DNA of 9,803 nt from an uncultured Campylobacter sp. (lineage in GTDB: Bacteria > Campylobacterota > Campylobacteria > Campylobacterales > Campylobacteraceae). Below the pieces are notes generated by a model. The model was not told where the DNA came from. It worked only from the letters and a program-made list of their open reading frames with translations, and did not search any database. The position numbers and the translations under genes are program-made. The first letter of the stretch is position 1; each line of letters starts with the position of its first letter. The DNA lies in NCBI GenBank assembly GCA_934718785.1, contig CAKVAF010000026.1:1-9803 (forward strand), in the 5' to 3' direction. Shown piece by piece: positions 5,907-9,803 of the stretch.

Positions 5907-7610
5907 CTATTTTCTAGCATTGACTTTTAATGCTCTAACTATCCCAAAGAAAACTTCCGTATTATCCATTATCCCCTTAAAATAATCTGCTCCCGGTCCT
6001 TCAGCCGTAAGCACCACATCATCAGCCGCATGCACTTCGGTATCTTCATTATACGGGATATTTCCATAGTAATGCTCGCCTTCAAGGTCCTTATTTGCAA
6101 CATTTTTGCCGTCTTTTTCTTGGATCGTTGGCATTACAGGTTCTTTTCTAAGCCCATAATACGCCATATAATCAGGGTGATTTGCCCATTGAATGGCTAG
6201 TGTGATGTCTGGGTTTGGATTATCTGGGAAGCCATCGCCGTTTTTATCTTCGAAATTTGGAAACACCGAGCTTGCATAAGTGCGCACGGCTTCGCGTCCG
6301 TGTTTGCCGTCTTTTTCATGGTAAGTTCCTGTGATACTTGCACCATGCGCGTGATCAGCGACGACGATGATTAAAGTGTCTTTGTTTTTATCGGCGAATT
6401 TCTTTGCGATTTTGATCGATTGATCAAGTTCTATCGTATCATAAGTGGCTCTTTGCCAGTCCATTGTGTGAAGTTGCTTGTCAATGCTTGCGCCTTCTAC
6501 CATAAGGAAAAAGCCGTTTTTGTTTTGCGAGAGCTTATCAAGCGCAACTTGTGTCATTTGCATTAAAGTAGGCTGCGCGGTGTAGTTTTTAAGCACTTTT
6601 GGACTTTTTAGCACTTCTCTGTCTAAATACACATCCATATTGTTAAGATTGTAAAGTCCTAGAAGCTTTTTGCCCGTTTTTGCAGTGGCGGCAAGCTCGT
6701 TTTTATCATAGCTTACAGCATATCCTGCGTTTTTATACATTTCAATCAAATTTTGATCGTCTTTGCGCTTTGAGCCTTTTTCACTTTGTGGTAAGAAATG
6801 CCTTAATCCAGCGCCCAAAATCACATCCGGCTGCACGCGAAGCATATCAAGGGCGATTTCATTTTGTTGGCTGCGGCGGCGAGTGTGTGTAAACATCGCT
6901 GCAGGCGTAGCGTCTGTGATATTTGCAGTCGTTACAAGCCCGATAGACATACCTTTGCTGCGCTTTAAAATTTCGCTGATATTTTCAACCCTTGGATCAT
7001 CCATAGGATCTTTAGTCGCATCTTCATAAACGCCCATAGCATTAACGACGCTTTTATGCCCTGTGGCATAAGCACTTGCACTATTTGCGCTATCTGTTGT
7101 AAGGCTATCATAGCCTGAAGTGGTGACTAAAGCCATATTTGAAAGCTTTTCCATTTCTAAAAGCCCGTTATACTTGCCTTCTTTAATGCCCTTTGAAATG
7201 ATACGCGCCATTTGCTTAGCTTGCAAGCTCATACCATCGCCGATGAATAAAATCACATTTTTAGCGCCCTTTTTAGCCTTTGGCGCGGCAACTTGCCATT
7301 TGACACTGGCTTTTTCACTGCCCGCGCTTGCGCTTACGTTAAAATCGCCCGTTTTATTAAAGCTCACGCCATTAATGCGGTAAGCATTGACGCCGTCTTT
7401 AGTGAAAACTTCAGCCTTTTTGCCAAAAAACTTCTCAGCACTTTGACCATTGATTAAAACATTTTGCACATTATCACTTTTTGATTCGACTAAAAGATCA
7501 AATTTAGCCCCTTGCAAAAATTTCGCCCTGTCAATAGGCAAAATGCGAACATCCGCCACCGCAAGGCTGAGCGCACCCATGACGCACAAACTTGTGAAAA
7601 CTTTTTTCAT
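5907..7610 (-). CDS. phoA: Alkaline phosphatase, PhoA family
   Basis: Periplasmic phosphomonoesterase of 567 residues. A Sec signal peptide ends near AVA-D (cleavage about 19/20). About 90 residues (20-110) form an extra N-terminal region, possibly a beta-sandwich. The catalytic core follows: metal ligand D125 (IGDGM), nucleophile S174 in TDSANSASA, D233/T235 in TDATPAA, R244-246, E372/D377/K378/H381 in EGASIDKQLH, D419/H420 in ADHAHG, and H527. These line up with the two-zinc, one-magnesium site of E. coli PhoA, including the lysine of its DKQ motif. DKNGDGFPD at 455-463 looks like a calcium-binding loop. The start has AAAGGA upstream. It is divergent from phoX and carries degenerate Pho half-sites upstream, so control by phosphate is likely. 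Confidence 0.95.
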   Translation of the reverse strand: MKKVFTSLCVMGALSLAVADVRILPIDRAKFLQGAKFDLLVESKSDNVQNVLINGQSAEKFFGKKAEVFTKDGVNAYRINGVSFNKTGDFNVSASAGSEKASVKWQVAAPKAKKGAKNVILFIGDGMSLQAKQMARIISKGIKEGKYNGLLEMEKLSNMALVTTSGYDSLTTDSANSASAYATGHKSVVNAMGVYEDATKDPMDDPRVENISEILKRSKGMSIGLVTTANITDATPAAMFTHTRRRSQQNEIALDMLRVQPDVILGAGLRHFLPQSEKGSKRKDDQNLIEMYKNAGYAVSYDKNELAATAKTGKKLLGLYNLNNMDVYLDREVLKSPKVLKNYTAQPTLMQMTQVALDKLSQNKNGFFLMVEGASIDKQLHTMDWQRATYDTIELDQSIKIAKKFADKNKDTLIIVVADHAHGASITGTYHEKDGKHGREAVRTYASSVFPNFEDKNGDGFPDNPNPDITLAIQWANHPDYMAYYGLRKEPVMPTIQEKDGKNVANKDLEGEHYYGNIPYNEDTEVHAADDVVLTAEGPGADYFKGIMDNTEVFFGIVRALKVNARK

Positions 7611-7642
7611 TTTCTTTGTCCTTTCTAAAAAATTGTGGGAAT

Positions 7643-7648
7643 TTTAAA
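7643..7648 (-). promoter_or_regulatory. Possible -10 box for phoA
   Basis: TTTAAA on the minus strand lies 8 bases downstream of the degenerate Pho box (7657-7672). That is the same spacing as between the perfect box and the phoX -10. The hexamer is weak, and the choice rests on this symmetry. Confidence 0.4.
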
Positions 7649-7672
7649 TCCTTTTAGAAACATTTCAGCTAC
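7646..7672 (-). promoter_or_regulatory. Degenerate Pho box(es) facing phoA
   Basis: On the minus strand three half-sites recur at 11-base spacing: GTAGC (7672-7668), GTTTC (7661-7657), GATTT (7650-7646). Against the C. jejuni PhosR consensus as I recall it (GTTTCNAAAANGTTTC), the upstream pair matches 11 of 14 fixed positions and the downstream pair 12 of 14. The downstream pair would overlap the proposed -10, so the upstream pair is the better activator site. Confidence 0.5.
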
Positions 7673-7689
7673 ATAAATGATAATTATGT
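7671..7689. promoter_or_regulatory. Inverted repeat ACATAA-N7-TTATGT, possible operator
   Basis: A perfect 6-bp inverted repeat with spacer ATGATAA, near the middle of the divergent phoA-phoX control region. It touches the degenerate Pho box. The core TGATAATTAT has some likeness to a Fur site but is not a good match, so the binder is unknown. Confidence 0.35.
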
Positions 7690-7714
7690 GTAACAATGCA
7701 ACTTATTTGCAAAT

Positions 7715-7730
7715 GTTTCCAAAAAGTTTC
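7715..7730 (+). promoter_or_regulatory. Pho box (PhosR site) for phoX
   Basis: GTTTCCAAAAAGTTTC matches the recalled C. jejuni PhosR consensus GTTTCNAAAANGTTTC at every fixed position. The two GTTTC half-sites are 11 bases apart, one helical turn. The box ends 8 bases before the phoX -10 and so replaces the -35, as expected for a PhoB-like activator. Confidence 0.88.
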
Positions 7731-7735
7731 CATTT

Positions 7736-7744
7736 TGATATAAA
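7736..7744 (+). promoter_or_regulatory. Extended -10 box for phoX
   Basis: TGATATAAA is one base short of TGnTATAAT. Start of transcription is expected near 7751, giving a leader of about 42 nt. Confidence 0.75.
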
Positions 7745-7752
7745 CTTCGCTC

Positions 7753-7769
7753 GCAAATTGATAATTTGC
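7753..7769 (+). other. Small hairpin in the phoX leader
   Basis: GCAAATT (7753-7759) pairs with AATTTGC (7763-7769) around GAT, 11 bases ahead of the ribosome binding site AAAGGA (7781-7786). It is AT-rich and weak. It also covers the TTG codon at 7766, which could extend the reading frame but has no ribosome binding site. Confidence 0.35.
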
Positions 7770-7792
7770 AAATTTATTTCAAAGGACAAAAA

Positions 7793-9565
7793 ATGCAAAG
7801 AAGGGCGTTTTTAAAAGGCTCGGCGGCAGCTTCGATGGCTTTATTTTTTTCAAATCCACTCAGCGCGCAAAGCCCTAAAAATTTACTCGGCTTCAAAGAA
7901 ATCGCTGCCAGCACAGAAGATAAAATCATCGTGCCAGAAGGCTATGAAGCAAAGGTTTTAATCGCTTGGGGGGACGCGCTTTTTAGCAAAGCAAAGCCCT
8001 TTGATGAGAGCAAAAATATCAATCAAACAGCCGTTGATAACGCGCATTTAGTCTTTGGCGATAATACAGATGGCATGAGTTTATTTCCTTTAGGTGCTGA
8101 TAGAGCGGTGCTAGCGGTCAATAACGAATACATCAATCCTGAAATCATGTTCAATCATCACGGCGAAAAGCTCACTAAAGAAGATGTAGCTTATGAAGAA
8201 GCAAGCCTTGGTGTGAGCGTGTTTGAAATCGCTAAAAAGGGCGAAGATTATGAAGTGGTGCTGGACTCAAAGTATAATCGCCGCATTGATGCAAACACCA
8301 AAATGAGCGCAAGCGGAGCCGCCAAAAACGCTATCATAGGTAAAGATGGCTTTGTCTATGGCACGCTCAATAACTGCGCAAACGGCCAAACGCCTTGGGG
8401 GACTTACTTAACCTGTGAAGAAAATTTTGATGATTTTTTTGGAAGCAGTGATAAAAACTATAAATTCAGCAAGGCTGAAAAGCGCTATGGACTAGGCGTT
8501 GAAAGTGCTTATGGCTGGGAGAAATTTGACCCTCGCTTTGATGTGAGTAAAAATCCTAAAGAGCCTGAGCGCTTTGGCTGGGTCGTTGAGATCGATCCTT
8601 TAAATGCTAACAGCACACCGATTAAAAGAACAAGCCTAGGACGCTTTAAGCATGAAAATGTCGAGCTTGTCGTGGAAAAAGATGGCTCGGTGATTGCTTA
8701 TATGGGCGATGATGAGGCTAATGAGTTTGTGTATAAATTTGTAAGCGCGCACAAATACAAAAAAGGCGCAGATACGAGCAAAATACTGGATGAGGGCACG
8801 CTTTATGTGGGGCAGTTTAACGGCGAAGTGGGTAAATTTAAAGGCACGGGCAAATGGCTGCCTTTGGTCTATGGCAAAAACGGGCTAACAAAAGAAAACG
8901 GCTTTAACTCGCAAGCTGATGTGCTCATAAACGCGCGCTTTGCAGGCACTATCGTGGGTGCAACGCCTATGGATCGCTGTGAGTGGATAGCAAGCCACAA
9001 AGAAAGTGGCTCAAAGAGCGTGTTTGCAACCTTTACGAACAATTCTAAACGCGAAACACCCAATGCAGCAAATCCGCGCACGAAAAATCTTTACGGACAA
9101 ATTCTAAAATGGACGCCAAAAAAAGATCACAAAAACGCCGAGTTTAGCTGGGAAATCTTTGCTCTAGCTGGAAATCCTGACAATCAACAAGGGCTTTACA
9201 AAGGCTCAAACAATATCACAAGCAAAAATAAATTCAACTCGCCTGATGGGCTGAAATTTGACAAAGAAGGCCGCCTTTGGATACAAACGGATGGCAAATA
9301 CTCTAACAAAGACGCTTATGAAGGCATGGGAAATAACACCATGCTAGCGGCAAATCCTAGCACAGGCGAGATCAGACGCTTTTTAACAGGACCTGTGGCG
9401 TGCGAAATCACAGGGATCGCCTTTAGCCCTGATTATAAAACGATATTTGTAGGCGTGCAACACCCAGGCGAAGGGCTCAAACCAAGTACTTTTCCTTATG
9501 GCAAGACACCAAGAAGCACGATCATACAAATAAGAAAGCTTGATGGCGGCGTGATAGGAAGCTGA
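7793..9565 (+). CDS. phoX: Alkaline phosphatase PhoX (DUF839), Tat-exported
   Basis: Periplasmic phosphatase of 590 residues from the ATG at 7793, chosen because AAAGGA lies 6 bases upstream and the twin-arginine motif then falls at the N-terminus (QRRAFLKG, R3-R4). Signal cleavage is likely at LSA-QS (25/26). The in-frame TTG at 7766 would add nine residues without a binding site. Family landmarks: NNEYINPE near 109-116, YLTCEEN (205-211, C208, the kind of cysteine that ligates iron in the Fe/Ca cofactor of PhoX), GRFKHENVEL, and NSPDGLKFDKEGRLWIQTDG (482-501). PhoX uses calcium and iron and is folded before export, unlike the zinc-dependent Sec-exported PhoA next to it. It has a perfect Pho box. 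As I recall, PhoX (Cj0145) is the alkaline phosphatase of C. jejuni. Confidence 0.96.
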   Translation: MQRRAFLKGSAAASMALFFSNPLSAQSPKNLLGFKEIAASTEDKIIVPEGYEAKVLIAWGDALFSKAKPFDESKNINQTAVDNAHLVFGDNTDGMSLFPLGADRAVLAVNNEYINPEIMFNHHGEKLTKEDVAYEEASLGVSVFEIAKKGEDYEVVLDSKYNRRIDANTKMSASGAAKNAIIGKDGFVYGTLNNCANGQTPWGTYLTCEENFDDFFGSSDKNYKFSKAEKRYGLGVESAYGWEKFDPRFDVSKNPKEPERFGWVVEIDPLNANSTPIKRTSLGRFKHENVELVVEKDGSVIAYMGDDEANEFVYKFVSAHKYKKGADTSKILDEGTLYVGQFNGEVGKFKGTGKWLPLVYGKNGLTKENGFNSQADVLINARFAGTIVGATPMDRCEWIASHKESGSKSVFATFTNNSKRETPNAANPRTKNLYGQILKWTPKKDHKNAEFSWEIFALAGNPDNQQGLYKGSNNITSKNKFNSPDGLKFDKEGRLWIQTDGKYSNKDAYEGMGNNTMLAANPSTGEIRRFLTGPVACEITGIAFSPDYKTIFVGVQHPGEGLKPSTFPYGKTPRSTIIQIRKLDGGVIGS

Positions 9566-9618
9566 GGCTTGCTTGAAGTCAAAGATAGATTTTGAAATTT
9601 CATAGAATTAATTTTAAA

Positions 9619-9656
9619 ATAACTCCTAAAACAGCGGCGCGAGTTTTGGGAGTTAT
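9619..9656. other. Stem-loop carrying 20-bp repeat copy 4
   Basis: The repeat AAAACAGCGGCGCGAGTTTT (9628-9647) is extended on both sides by complementary arms: TAACTCCT on the left and GGGAGTTA on the right. This gives a 14-bp stem with one T-G pair and a 10-nt GC-rich loop AGCGGCGCGA. It lies 53 bases after the phoX stop. The plus strand continues with A-rich rather than T-rich DNA, so it is not a standard intrinsic terminator for phoX. The GC-rich part being in the loop is also atypical. Confidence 0.7.
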
Positions 9657-9675
9657 AAAAAATATAAAAAATTCA

Positions 9676-9731
9676 GTCATTGCGAGCCACAGGCGAAGCA
9701 ATCTATAATTTATTAGCAAAATAAAAATAAA
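9676..9731 (+). repeat. REP-like unit E with extended AT tail
   Basis: GTCATTGCGAG, GCC-ACA-GGC, GAAGCAATCTA, then the AT tail shared with unit B (53 of 56 bases identical in inverted orientation, about 5.3 kb away). The rest of the window to 9803 holds AT-rich DNA with no gene I can support. Confidence 0.8.
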
Positions 9732-9803
9732 TTTCATTAAAAATTAATGTCAATTTTCACTCAAATTTAGCTTAAAATTTATCTAGTTCACATCTTCGAA
9801 TCA

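Noticed and set aside
6680..7383. Plus-strand open frames opposite phoA, and similar antisense frames in the permease, nnrE-nnrD and phoX
   Set aside because: They lack ribosome binding sites and family resemblance, and lie wholly inside well-recognised genes on the other strand.
7766..7792. Upstream TTG start giving a 599-residue PhoX
   Set aside because: No ribosome binding site precedes it and it lies within a small hairpin. The ATG at 7793 has AAAGGA at good distance and places the twin-arginine motif at the N-terminus.
9628..9647. Intrinsic terminator for phoX
   Set aside because: The G/C bases are in the loop, not the stem, and A-rich rather than T-rich DNA follows on the coding strand.

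Overview
The window is low-GC, densely coded DNA that looks like a Campylobacter chromosome. The evidence is AAGGA ribosome binding sites, extended TGnTATAAT-type -10 boxes, a fused NAD(P)HX-repair gene overlapping purN (as I recall, the Cj0188c-Cj0187c order of C. jejuni), and a PhosR-type Pho box in front of a Tat-exported PhoX phosphatase. I cannot name the species. The repeat content and the presence of both PhoA and PhoX suggest something other than a typical C. jejuni.

Layout. 62-152: tRNA-Ser(GCT), minus strand. 314-2072: a minus-strand purine-salvage pair, a phosphoribosyltransferase one base downstream of an AzgA/PbuG-type purine permease. 2183-4251: a divergent plus-strand pair, bifunctional NAD(P)H-hydrate epimerase/dehydratase overlapping purN by 10 bases. 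Salvage and de novo purine genes therefore sit back to back. 4252-5906: a repeat-rich stretch whose only gene is a TraT-family lipoprotein (minus). 5907-9565: divergent alkaline phosphatases, Sec-exported PhoA (minus) and Tat-exported PhoX (plus), with one perfect and one degenerate Pho box between them. 9566-9803: no gene, more copies of the repeats.

The working units are purine supply (permease, phosphoribosyltransferase, PurN), metabolite repair (NnrE-NnrD), phosphate scavenging in the periplasm (PhoA and PhoX, probably both under PhosS/PhosR), and a surface lipoprotein related to plasmid surface-exclusion/serum-resistance TraT.

The most interesting unexplained structure is in the intergenic DNA. 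(i) A REP-like repeat has constant arms (GTCATTGCGAG and GCAATCTA) around a central hairpin whose sequence differs in every copy but stays self-complementary. (ii) A 20-bp element, AAAACAGCGGCGCGAGTTTT, occurs four times; two perfect inverted copies bracket the traT-like gene. (iii) A 273-bp segment is bounded by roughly 40-bp inverted repeats, like a miniature transposable element. No transposase is visible in the window.
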